Of a DNA stretch of 54,783 nt, positions 1 to 9,484 are shown piece after piece. The position numbers were made by a program, and so were the translations under genes. Each line of letters begins with the position of its first letter. Within the stretch, counting starts at the first letter, position 1. Origin of the DNA: Cupriavidus sp. UYMMa02A (lineage in GTDB: Bacteria > Pseudomonadota > Gammaproteobacteria > Burkholderiales > Burkholderiaceae); contig LRMT01000099.1 of the NCBI GenBank assembly GCA_001725945.1, positions 1 through 54,783 on the forward strand, in the 5' to 3' direction. The notes below the pieces were generated by a model, which saw only the letters and a program-made list of their open reading frames with translations, did no database searches and was not told where the DNA came from.

Positions 1-1
1 G

Positions 2-1299
2 GCGGCAGCGGCGGCCCTGGCCGTCGAGCTCGCACCGCTGGCCCGGCCCCGGCCCGTGCACGCCGCCGCCCGGCGGACCCTGAAGATCCTCCAGTGGAAC
101 CACTTCGTGCCGGGCTACGACACCTGGTTCGACGGCACCTATGTCAAGGAATGGGGACAGCGCCACGATACCGAGGTCATCGTCGACCATGTCGGCATTC
201 CGGCGCTGGCCACGCGCGCGGCGGCCGAGGTCTCGGCTCAGAAAGGGCACGACCTCTTCATGTTCCTGTCGCCGCCGCCGGTGTACGAGGAGCAGGTGAT
301 CGACCACCGCGAGATCTACGAGGAATGCCAGCGCAAACATGGCAAGCCGGTAGAGCTGGCGATCCGCAGCACGCTCAACCCCAAGACGCGCAAGTATTTC
401 GCCTTCTCCGACAGTTTCGTGCCCGACCCAGTCAACTACCGCAAGGACCTCTGGGACGAAGCCGGCCTGAAGGCACCGGACAGCTGGGACGACGTGCTGG
501 CGGCCGGGCGCCGCATCAAGCAGTCGAAGGACATTCCGGTCGGCATCGGTCTGTCCGCCGAGCTGGACACCGCCATGGCCATGCGCACCATCCTCTATGC
601 CTATGGCGGCTCGGTGCAGGACGAGCGCGGCAGCCTGGTGCTGAATTCGCGCAATACGCTGGAAGCGGTCAAGTTCGTGCGCGCGCTGTATCACGACGCC
701 ATGACGCCGGAGGTGCTGGCCTGGGACCCCTCATCGAACAACCGGGCCATGCTGGCGGGCAAGCTCTCGCTGTGCCTGAACGCCATCTCCATCACACGTG
801 AGGGCGAAAACAAGAACCTGCCCGTCACGCCCGACATATGGCTGACCCAGGCCCTGCGCGGGCCGTCAAAGCGCATCTGCCTGGAACACGTGATGGACTG
901 CTACGTGATCTGGAAATTCGCCGAGAACATCGCGGGCGCGAAGCAATTCCTGGCGGACTATATCGACAACTTCCGCAAGGGCTTCGTGGCCAGCGAGTTC
1001 TACAATTTTCCGTGCTTCACCAGCACCGTGCCGGACCTGAAGGCGCTGATCAACGACGACGCCAAGGCCAAGCCGCGCGACAAATACCGGGTACTGGGCA
1101 CGTTGATGGAGCAGGCCACCAATGTCGGCTATCCGGCTATGCCAACGCTGCCATCGACGAGATCTTCAACACCTGGGTGCTCAACACCATGTTCGCCAGG
1201 GCGGCGACCGGCGATGCCACGCCGGAGAACGCCATCCGCGATGCCGAAGCCGCCTGCAGGCAGATCTTTGCCAAATGGCGATCCCGGGGGCTGGTATGA
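2..1299 (+). CDS. ABC transporter extracellular solute-binding protein, family 1 (5' end outside window, one frameshift)
   Basis: Periplasmic binding protein of a carbohydrate-type (CUT1) importer. The window opens inside an Ala-rich export signal, so the true start is upstream. The mature part begins near TLKILQWNHFVPGYDTW and runs as a typical family-1 solute-binding fold. The frame breaks near 1135: after NVGYP the family-like sequence continues one frame lower as GYANAAIDEIFNTWVL and ends at TGA 1297-1299, as if one G were lost. The corrected visible length is about 432 residues, normal for the family. The ATPase and two permeases follow at once in the order SBP-ATPase-permease-permease. 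The substrate cannot be read from the sequence; a sugar or polyol is the family expectation. Confidence 0.85.
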
Positions 1300-1329
1300 A
1301 CGCGGGCACCGCCGCTGCGCCAACGCACC

Positions 1330-2356
<1,027 letters not shown>

Positions 2357-2360
<4 letters not shown>

Positions 2361-3290
2361 ACGCCCGACAGCCCGCCACGCTGGCACTCGGCCATGAAGA
2401 CACGTTCCGCGCTCAGCGCGAAGAGCGCTGGCTGGGAGCGCTGATGCTTGCGCCTGCGCTGCTCTACATTGCGCTGCTGCTAGGTTTCCCGTTCCTGCTG
2501 TCGATCTGGTACAGCCTGTCCGACGCCAGTGTCGGCAGCCAGACCCTGCACTTCGCAGGGCTGGAGAATTTCCGCCGCGTTTTCGACAGTGCGACATTCT
2601 GGCGCTCGCTGCGCAACGCGCTGGTCTTTACGCTGGTATCGCAGGCGCTGGTGGTGGTCCTGGCCAATATGCTGACGCTGGCGCTGGCGCATGACTTTCC
2701 CGGCAAATGGCTGGTGCGGCTGCTGATCCTGCTGCCGTGGGTGGCGCCGATCTCGCTGGGCGCGATCGGCTGGCTGTGGATCTTCGACCCGGTCTACAGC
2801 ATCGTCAACTGGACCATGCGGGCGCTTGGGGCGTTCGGCCCCGGGGTCTGGCCGGTATGGCTGGGGCAGCCCGGGCTGGCCATGGCATCGGTGATCCTGG
2901 TCGACGTCTGGCGTCTGCTGCCGCTGGCCACAGTGATCATCCTGGCCGGCATGCAGGGCATCCCGCAAGACCTGCACGACGCCGCCGCCATGGATGGCGC
3001 CGGCTTCTGGCGGCGCCTGTTCCACATTGACCTGCCGCTGCTGATGCCCGTGATGCTGGTGGCGCTGCTGTTCGGCATCGTCTTCACGCTGACCGACATG
3101 ATCATCATCTACGTGCTCACGCGGGGCGGCCCTATGACACCACCCAGGTGCTCGCGAGCCTGGCCTTCTTCACCGGCATCCAGGGCGCGACCTGGCCGGG
3201 GGCGCCGCCATCTCGCTGTTCCTGTTCCCGCTGCTGGTGGCCGTGGTGGTCCTGCTGCTGACCGTGGCCCACCGCGCCGAGGTGACCTGA
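2357..3290 (+). CDS. ABC transporter permease, MalF/UgpA type (two frameshifts)
   Basis: Inner-membrane permease of the same importer. The start ATG 2357 overlaps the ATPase stop by four bases. About six hydrophobic segments are visible, with the EAA-type loop near DLHDAAAMDGAGFWRRLFHI that contacts the ATPase. Two breaks lie near 3131 (LTRGGP then YDTTQVLASLAFFTG) and 3185 (IQG then DLAGGAAISLFLFPLL); each fits one lost base. The corrected protein is 311 residues and ends at TGA 3288-3290, one base before the next start. Without repair the frame would run into nonsense past the next gene's start. Confidence 0.85.
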
Positions 3291-3291
3291 C

Positions 3292-4179
3292 ATGGCCACC
3301 GCAAGCGCCGCCGGCCGCGCGCCGGCCAGTCGGTTCGGGCCGCACTGGCGCGCGCGCGGCGCACGCGCGCTTGCCTTCGTGACGCTGGCCGCCTTTGCCG
3401 CGTTCTGCGCGTTCCCGTTCTACTGGATGCTGGTGACCACCTTCAAGGACGTGCACGACCTGATCAACACCGCCAATAATCCCTTCCTGTTCAACCAGCC
3501 GCCCACGCTGGAAAACCTGCGCGTGCTGTTCCACGACACCCAGTACCCGCGCTGGCTGCTCAATACACTGCTGGTGGGCGTACTGGTGGTGCTGATCACG
3601 CTGCTGCTGGCAGTGCCGGCCGGCTACAGCCTGGCGCGCCTGTCCGGCAGACACGGCCGGCAACTGGCGATCGCCATCTTCCTGACCTATCTGATTCCGC
3701 CCACGATCCTGTTCATTCCGTTCTCGCGCATTGTCGGCGCGCTCGGGCTGCAGGACTCGCTATGGTCGCTGGTGCTGGTATATCCCAGCTTCACCGTGCC
3801 GTTCTGCACCTGGCTGATGATGGGATTCTTCAAGGCCGTCCCGCGCGACATCGAAGAGGCGGCGATGATGGATGGCCTGAGCCGCTTCGGCGCCTTCCTC
3901 AAGGTGGTGGTGCCGCTGTCCTCCGCGGGCATCCTGACCGTGGTCATCTTCACGATGACGCTGGTGATGCAGGAGTTCGTCTATGCGCTCACCTTCATCA
4001 CCAGCTCTTCGCAGTACACCGTCAGCGTGGGCGTGCCGACCTTCCTCGTGCGCGGCGACGTCTACTTCTGGGGCTCGCTGATGGGTGCGTGCCTGATCGT
4101 CAGCGTGCCGGTGGCGTTGCTCTATAACCTGTTCCTCGACCGCTTCGTGGCCGGCTTCACCGTGGGCGCGCTCAAATAG
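3292..4179 (+). CDS. ABC transporter permease, MalG/UgpE type
   Basis: Second permease of the carbohydrate-type importer, 295 residues and intact. Six transmembrane segments are apparent, the first near residues 25-45. The EAA motif is seen in IEEAAMMDGLSRFGAFLKVV, the standard ATPase contact of CUT1 permeases. The start ATG 3292 follows the previous stop by one base, so translation is probably coupled. It is the last gene of the operon; about 220 bases with no recognisable gene separate it from the LysR gene, and no strong hairpin terminator was found there. Confidence 0.92.
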   Translation: MATASAAGRAPASRFGPHWRARGARALAFVTLAAFAAFCAFPFYWMLVTTFKDVHDLINTANNPFLFNQPPTLENLRVLFHDTQYPRWLLNTLLVGVLVVLITLLLAVPAGYSLARLSGRHGRQLAIAIFLTYLIPPTILFIPFSRIVGALGLQDSLWSLVLVYPSFTVPFCTWLMMGFFKAVPRDIEEAAMMDGLSRFGAFLKVVVPLSSAGILTVVIFTMTLVMQEFVYALTFITSSSQYTVSVGVPTFLVRGDVYFWGSLMGACLIVSVPVALLYNLFLDRFVAGFTVGALK

Positions 4180-4400
4180 GTGCGCCTAAGGCAAGGCGGA
4201 ACGGGCCGGCGGCGAAGTCCATGACGCGTCGCAGGCCCTGCCAGATTGTTTTGTTCACCGTCGCCTGCGGAGTCTGGGAGCGTCTGCACCCGGCTACGCG
4301 TCGCAACAGTACCAGCTGGCAGCGGCTCATGTAATGATCGAGCTATTGGTGGCTGTTGCCTGAAAGGCTCGTGAGGCCAAGCCCCGTTTGGACGGAAATC

Positions 4401-5372
4401 ATGAATCTCGCAAGAATCGACCTCAACCTGTTACGTGTCTTCGATGCAGTTTTCGAAGATCGCAATCTGCTGGCCGCTGGCAAGCGCCTGCATCTCAGTC
4501 AATCTGCCATCAGCCACGCGCTCGGCCGCCTTCGCGATGTGCTCCAGGACGACCTCTTCGTCCGCACCGCCAAGGGCATGGAGCCGACCGCACGCGCGGT
4601 GGCGATGGCTGCGCCCGTCCGGAACGCATTGCGGCAAATCCAGACCGCGCTGGGGGATGAACCTTTCGATCCGGCCAGCGCACGCCGGGAATTCGTGGTG
4701 GCCGCCAACGACTACATCACATTGCTTCTGCTCAGCCGGCTGAGCCAGCGCCTGCGCGCGGAAGCGTCGATGGTGGACCTTGTGGTGCGCCCGTCGACAA
4801 GACTCGATCTGGCTGGGCAGATCGACATCGGCCGTATCGATATCGCCATTGGCATCTTTGCGGAAGTGCCTCCGAGGTTCCAATCGATGCTGGTATGGAA
4901 GCAAACCGAGGTACTGGTCGCGCACCGTGATCATCCGATCGGCGACCGTCCGCTCACCCATGAAGACCTGCTGAATTATCCACTGGTTGCCGTATCGCTC
5001 GGCGGACAGGAAGAAGGCGCGGTCAGCGGCTTTATCGTCGAACGTGGCCTTGCGCGGCAATCGGAAATGTTTGACCGGCAGGCGTTGGAAGACGCGTTTG
5101 CGGGTTCGGCAACTGTGCCGCGTATCCGCGTCGCTGTGGCGCATTCGCTGGCCATACCCTCCCTTATTCGCCACAGCGACATGATCGCGCTCGTACCTTC
5201 GCCGTTGGGCCGCGAGTTCGAGCGCGGTGATGAGTTACGCATTCATCTGTTGCCCTACCCCACGCCAACGGCCTCGGTACGGGCGGTCTGGCACGGCCGC
5301 AATGACGAAGATCCGGCCTTGCAATGGCTGCGCAAGCAAATTGCCGATGTGGCGAGCCAGGTACGAACCTAG
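4401..5372 (+). CDS. LysR-family transcriptional regulator, probable regulator of the nitrobenzoate cluster (PnbR-like)
   Basis: A 323-residue LysR-type regulator: an N-terminal winged helix-turn-helix (LNLLRVFDAVFEDRNLLAAG through LHLSQSAISHALGRLR, residues about 6-60), then an effector-binding domain. It has the NodD/NahR-like N-terminus starting RIDLNLL. ATG 4401 is preferred over a TTG at 4356 because the family begins here. It is convergent with the DUF4863 lyase gene; the two stop codons appear to share the palindrome CTAG at 5369-5372. In Pseudomonas putida TW3 a LysR regulator, PnbR, controls pnbA and pnbB, so regulation of this cluster by an aromatic acid is inferred from context, not shown. 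Confidence 0.85.
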   Translation: MNLARIDLNLLRVFDAVFEDRNLLAAGKRLHLSQSAISHALGRLRDVLQDDLFVRTAKGMEPTARAVAMAAPVRNALRQIQTALGDEPFDPASARREFVVAANDYITLLLLSRLSQRLRAEASMVDLVVRPSTRLDLAGQIDIGRIDIAIGIFAEVPPRFQSMLVWKQTEVLVAHRDHPIGDRPLTHEDLLNYPLVAVSLGGQEEGAVSGFIVERGLARQSEMFDRQALEDAFAGSATVPRIRVAVAHSLAIPSLIRHSDMIALVPSPLGREFERGDELRIHLLPYPTPTASVRAVWHGRNDEDPALQWLRKQIADVASQVRT

Positions 5373-5987
5373 TCCTGTTTGCTGCGCAAGCGGCGCGCCG
5401 ATGAAGGCGAGCCGCCCTACATCCCCCCAGTCAGTGGCGTCCGGCGCCTTCACGTTATAGGCGATCCTGCCTGCGGGGAGGAAGAAGAGCGCGATGATAG
5501 CGCCCCCCTTGGCCTCGGGATAATGATGACTGCCAGGTGCGGGGGCAGTCCATCCGCCGTAGCACCAGCCGTTCGGGCCCGCCAGCGCCGCCCCTTCATT
5601 GAGCGCCACCACCAGGTTGAACTCACCATAGGGATGGGAATGATAGTCGCCGCGGAAAGCATCTTCCGGGTTGTGCTGATCATTACCGGAGCTGTCCATA
5701 TAGACAGCGGTAATGCTGAAGCCGAAGGTCGCCTCCGACGGATCGACAAGGCGCGATCGCCGGTACTTATGACCCGCGATTTCCGTATTCGCGGCCCAGC
5801 CCTCCTCTTCGACACCGATTCGGATCAGACGGGCGAGATCCTTATACAACGCGCTTCCAGGACCGTATTTCGTGTTCAGCCATTGCTCGACTTCGTTTCC
5901 GGTGGTCATGTCCTTGACCTCTTCAAGAAACGGAATGCAGCGAGCGATCAATTGCTCCTTGTGATTGGATGCATCGGTGTTTGACAT
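5235..5987 (-). CDS. pnbB: DUF4863 protein, probable 4-hydroxylaminobenzoate lyase (PnbB-like)
   Basis: Resembles DUF4863, the family of PnbB, which converts 4-hydroxylaminobenzoate to protocatechuate with ammonia release. Conserved-looking parts are DYHSHPYGEFNLVVALN (a cupin-like His pair) and GWCYGGWTAPAPGSHH. ATG 5987 is chosen because upstream codons look non-coding. As read, the frame runs to 5235, 138 bases into the antisense of the LysR gene. The last convincing residues are near DWGDVGRLAFIGAPLAQQ. Removing one A from the AAA run near 5376 would end the protein at TAG 5371-5369, giving 205 residues and sharing CTAG with the LysR stop, so the tail is probably an artefact. The family call is from memory of motifs; context supports it. 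Confidence 0.72.
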   Translation of the reverse strand: MSNTDASNHKEQLIARCIPFLEEVKDMTTGNEVEQWLNTKYGPGSALYKDLARLIRIGVEEEGWAANTEIAGHKYRRSRLVDPSEATFGFSITAVYMDSSGNDQHNPEDAFRGDYHSHPYGEFNLVVALNEGAALAGPNGWCYGGWTAPAPGSHHYPEAKGGAIIALFFLPAGRIAYNVKAPDATDWGDVGRLAFIGAPLAQQTGLGSYLARHIGNLLAQPLQGRIFVIAAVPDRPYRGRWRGVGQQMNA

Positions 5988-6171
5988 ATGGTCCTCATGG
6001 TCTCGGTTTAGGGGCGGCTCGCATCGCCAGCGATGCCGATCGATGTGCCTCGCGCAGCGGCGTATGGCCTGCCGGCACGATGCCATGCAGTACGCAATAG
6101 CGGAAGCGACAAGCGTTCAAGATGAGATTGCATGACGTGCAAGAGGCGCCATGTGTGATGCAGATTCCACC

Positions 6172-6198
6172 GTGCAATATCCATATGCATAGATTTCA
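6172..6198 (+). promoter_or_regulatory. Repeated regulatory element, copy 1 (candidate LysR-type operator)
   Basis: This element matches the one at 7859-7885 at 22 of 27 positions. Both contain GTGCAAT at the left, ATTTCA or GTTTCA at the right, and a dyad of the form TGCAA, seven bases, (A/T)TGCA. Such interrupted dyads are typical of LysR-type boxes. It lies 185 bases upstream of the lyase start and 288 bases upstream of the importer start. Binding by the local LysR protein is inferred from the two copies flanking cluster genes. Confidence 0.55.
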
Positions 6199-6360
6199 AT
6201 GACTCGTTCATGTCGAACCTGCATGAATAAATTAGCGCTTATGCGAGGAAAGAAGGCCAGATATCGATCGTTTCACGCAGGATTTCCTTCACTTTGAACA
6301 ATAAATTCCACTGACAAAAATCAGAACTTCGAAAGGCCTTCCCTATTGGGGTTGACCCTG

Positions 6361-6389
6361 TTGTCGCTTGTCATCGGCAAACCTATGCT
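6361..6389 (+). promoter_or_regulatory. Candidate sigma-70 promoter of the MFS importer gene
   Basis: A -35-like TTGTCG at 6361-6366 and a -10-like TATGCT at 6384-6389 are separated by 17 bases, the optimal spacing. It would start transcription about 90 bases before the MFS start. This is a by-eye match only. Confidence 0.35.
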
Positions 6390-6485
6390 CCGCCGCGATG
6401 TCGCTAATCGTCCAACAGATGCCGGCAATGCATCGACCATCTGTTCGCCGAGAGGCTCGATGAAGAGTCATCCACAGGAGTTGCC

Positions 6486-7837
6486 ATGAGTACTTGCAAG
6501 AATGCGACATCGAGCGTCATCGATGTCCAGCAGTTCATTGATGAACATCCTTTTTCGCCATATCAATGGCTGATCCTGTTCATCTGCTTTCTGATCGTCG
6601 CGGCGGACGGCTTCGATACGGCAGCAATCGGCTTTGTCGCCCCTGCCGTCGCCAGGGAATGGTCCATTCCCGTTAGCGCATTGGGGCTGGTGCTCAGTGC
6701 GGCGCTAGTCGGCCTGGCGCTCGGTGCGCTGCTGGCAGGCCCGATCGCCGACAAGATAGGCCGGCGCAAGGTCTTGATCGGCTCGGTTTTCTTCTTCGGC
6801 CTTTGGACCGCGGCATGCGCGGCCGCGACGGACATCTGGCAACTGACCGTGTTCCGCTTTCTGACCGGCATCGGTCTGGGGGCAGCATTGCCCAACGCGA
6901 CAACGCTGCTATCGGAATACGTGCCGGCGAAACGACGCGCATTGCTACTGAACATCATGTTCTGTGGCTTTACGCTGGGTGCCTCCGCAGGCGGACTTGC
7001 CGCGGCCGCATTGATTCCTGACTTCGGATGGCGATCGGTCTTCGTGGTCGGCGGCGGTGTACCGGTCATGTTGGCAATCGGCCTGATCAGGTTACCGGAA
7101 TCGATTCGCTTCATGGTGATCAGGGACTGGCCGATCGAGCGGATTCGACATGTACTACGCCGGATTGCCGATGACCCCGCTATCGCGACGTCATGCTTTA
7201 CGATTTCGGAAAACCAGGGGGACAAGCAACGCACACCGATCGGCGCGATGCTCGCCAGGCCGTACCGGTCCGGCACGCTGACGCTGTGGCTGGCCTACTT
7301 CATGGGTTTGCTTGTCTATTACACACTCACGAGCTGGATGCCCACGCTGATCCGCGAGGCAGGATTCACGCTGCGCGAGGCAGCACTCGTTACCGCGCTG
7401 TTTCCTGCGGGTGGCGTCCTTGGCGCGCTGATCTTCGGCTGGCTGATGGATCGCTGGAATCCGTGCCGAACCGTTGCGATGGCGTTCCTTCTTCTCGGCG
7501 TCGCGGTCTGTGCGATGGGACAGGGAACAGCCAGTACCGGGTCGCTCGCGGTTCTGACTTTTGTGGCGGGCGTTGCATGACCGGCGCGCAGATGTCGATG
7601 CTCGCACTGGCTGCACTGTTCTATCCCACCCATAGCCGCGCGACTGGCGTGGCCTGGATGCTCGGCGTAGGGCGTTTCGGCGGCATTCTCGGTGCCATGG
7701 GCGGCGGCACGCTGCTCGCGGCAGGCTACAGCATGATCTACATCTTTACGCTGATGGCCGCGCCGGCATTCGTCGCCGCCATGGCCCTGTTCGTGATGGC
7801 ATGGGGCCGTGCGCGGCCGGCACATGCCGGTAATTGA
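6486..7837 (+). CDS. MFS transporter, aromatic acid:H+ symporter family (PcaK-like), one frameshift
   Basis: Probable importer of an aromatic acid, in context 4-nitrobenzoate. It is 450 residues after correction with about 12 membrane segments. The first segment has DGFDTAAIGFVAPAVAREW, like the Asp-rich first segment of PcaK-type symporters, and the loop after segment two has GPIADKIGRRKVLI, the MFS signature. The start ATG 6486 has AGGAG six bases upstream. The frame breaks near 7573: FVAGV ends in a stop, while CMTGAQMSMLALAALFYPTH continues one frame lower to TGA 7835-7837, consistent with one lost base. It lies between the lyase and nitroreductase genes. Confidence 0.85.
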
Positions 7838-7858
7838 ACGGCCGATGATTTGCAGCGG

Positions 7859-7885
7859 GTGCAATTTGCACTTGCATAGGTTTCA
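7859..7885 (+). promoter_or_regulatory. Repeated regulatory element, copy 2 (candidate LysR-type operator)
   Basis: The second copy of the element at 6172-6198 (22 of 27 identical). Here the dyad is perfect: TGCAA, seven bases, TTGCA, and a nested palindrome GTGCAATTTGCAC occupies 7859-7871. It sits directly before a candidate -35 at 7881, the usual activation position of LysR-type regulators, and 59 bases before the nitroreductase start. Confidence 0.6.
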
Positions 7886-7909
7886 CCTGCGCTTCCTGAA
7901 CCCTATGCC
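7881..7909 (+). promoter_or_regulatory. Candidate promoter of the nitroreductase gene
   Basis: A weak -35-like TTTCAC (7881-7886) and a -10-like TATGCC (7904-7909) are 17 bases apart, 35 bases before ATG 7944. A poor -35 overlapped by the operator copy would fit a promoter that needs an activator. Confidence 0.4.
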
Positions 7910-7943
7910 ATCATGAGGAAGCCTCCTTGCTCGTTCTCTGCTC

Positions 7944-8645
7944 ATGACAATTACCCGAGACACTCATCCGACTGCATCCATCGTCGATGGCATCATTCGC
8001 GCCCGTCGAGCCGTGAGATATTTCAGACCTGATCCCGTACCGAAACGCATGGTCGAGGACATCCTCGATGTGGCGAGATTTGCGCCGAGCAATTCCAATA
8101 TCCAGCCCTGGCATGTCTACGCGCTGGCCGGGCAGGAGAAGGCTGCGCTGAGCGAAGCGTTGGCACAGGCGCATAGCGAGGATCGACATCCTCCATTGCG
8201 ACATATCCCCGACCCGCTTCCCGAAGCGATGCGACTTCGTCAGGAGGCGTTCGGATCGGTGTACTACGGCGCGCTGGGCATATCCAAGCAGGATCTGCAG
8301 CAACGAGCCAAGGTAACGGCCAGAAACTTCGATTTCTTCGGCGCGCCCGTCGGCTTGATTTTTGCGATCGATCCGTCCCTTACCAAATTCAGCTGGCTGG
8401 ACTATGGGCTATTTATCCAGACGATCATGATTGCCGCCAGCGCCGTCGGCCTCGCCACGTGTCCTCAGGTGTCCTTCGTGCGCTATCAGGACATCATCTC
8501 TAGACACCTCGATTTCCCCAACGGTTTCCAGGTCGTGTGTGGAATGAGCCTCGGCTTCCCCGACGGAGAGTCAACCGTCAACCGTCTCGATATGGTGCGT
8601 GAACCCGTCGATCGCTTCACGCGGTTCATGGGGTTTGATGCGTGA
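7944..8645 (+). CDS. pnbA: Nitroreductase family protein, probable 4-nitrobenzoate reductase (PnbA-like)
   Basis: A 233-residue FMN-dependent nitroreductase. The flavin-phosphate-binding start RARRAVRYFRPDPVP and the following APSNSNIQPWHVYAL are typical of the NfsB/PnbA class, as is the C-terminal MSLGFPDGESTVN. The expected reaction is NAD(P)H reduction of the nitro group to hydroxylamine in the cytoplasm. With the DUF4863 lyase it would form the route 4-nitrobenzoate to 4-hydroxylaminobenzoate to protocatechuate. The gene is intact and follows the importer gene by 106 bases that carry its own candidate operator and promoter. The symbol is by family and context; substrate specificity is not proven. 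Confidence 0.78.
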   Translation: MTITRDTHPTASIVDGIIRARRAVRYFRPDPVPKRMVEDILDVARFAPSNSNIQPWHVYALAGQEKAALSEALAQAHSEDRHPPLRHIPDPLPEAMRLRQEAFGSVYYGALGISKQDLQQRAKVTARNFDFFGAPVGLIFAIDPSLTKFSWLDYGLFIQTIMIAASAVGLATCPQVSFVRYQDIISRHLDFPNGFQVVCGMSLGFPDGESTVNRLDMVREPVDRFTRFMGFDA

Positions 8646-8851
8646 GTGTGCCGGCGTATGCAGATACACGGCCGCATCGGAACCGGAGCCATGGTGCTGT
8701 GCGTCATCGGGGCAGTGCCGTTCATGGGCCTACTTGGCCTCGTCTTGTGTTCGGTGACAAAGGGGGAAGCTGGAAGAAAGTGTGAGTCATCGCATCCCGC
8801 CGCCTCCTGCTTGCGGTCTTCAAGGAATGAATGGCTGGCCTTCCACTTCGG

Positions 8852-9354
8852 CTATTTCCCCCGCATCTTCCTGTATTTGGTCAATTCGCTCGTGAGCCAC
8901 TCGGCGCTTGGAACAGGCTCCGCCGACGCGCAGCGCACCCAATAAGGCTTGCCGCTGACACTGCTGCGGCTGGCGCCGAGATCGATGAATGCCTCGGTGG
9001 AAGTGACCGCACCGCGTTCGGCCAGGTAGTTGTATTTCCTTTGGAGGTGTCCGGCTGCTCCTTGCCTGAATACCAGCTGCCATTGCGATTGAATTTGCAG
9101 CCTGATTTAGCCACGAAAGCCAAGAGGTGCTCGGTTTCGGCCTGAGTCACTGAAGAAGGCGGGGCCGCCAGTGCCGCTGTGGCCAGCAGGCACAGTGAAC
9201 AGAACAGGCTCTGCACAACGGGGACGATGCGGGATGTCGAGTCTAAATACCTGACCACGGGCGGATTTGCTGGCGACATCGTCACTGCGCCAGCCCGCGC
9301 AGCGATTGCTTGGGGAGCGGCGGCAATGTCGCAAACTGTCAGGATCTTATGCAT
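8852..9354 (-). CDS. DUF5329-family exported protein (one frameshift)
   Basis: A secreted or periplasmic protein of unknown function. A hydrophobic export segment (VQSLFCSLCLLATAALAAPP) precedes the family region with EHLLAFVAKSGCKFNRNGSW. The frame breaks near 9055: after WYSGKE the family-like HLQRKYNYLAERGAV, FIDLGASRSSVSGKPYWVRC and VPSAEWL lie one frame over, ending at TAG 8854-8852; one lost base explains it. Corrected length is 167 residues. The start ATG 9354 has GAAGGAAC upstream, but the signal begins about 45 residues in, so an internal start (for example 9279) is possible. Confidence 0.7.
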
Positions 9355-9484
9355 GATGAAGTTCCTTCAAACAGTGCTAAATCTTTAGAGTGATGTCGTT
9401 CGAGCTCGTTCCACGGCGTTCTTGCGGGGCCGTTGGAGCGTCAGAATATGAACGGGGACAAGTCTTCGTGCTGCCAACTGCCCC

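Larger units (their letters stand above)
5988..6485. promoter_or_regulatory. Divergent intergenic region between lyase and importer genes
   Basis: 498 bases between the minus-strand lyase gene and the plus-strand MFS gene, with no convincing reading frame. It is more A+T-rich than its surroundings from about 6160 to 6320. It holds the 27-base element at 6172-6198 that recurs before the nitroreductase gene, and a candidate sigma-70 promoter at 6361-6389. A good ribosome site (AGGAG) sits six bases before the MFS start. Confidence 0.6.

Noticed and set aside
8658..8780. A small hydrophobic frame after the nitroreductase
   Set aside because: No ribosome site and the frame runs over the DUF5329 gene; probably chance.
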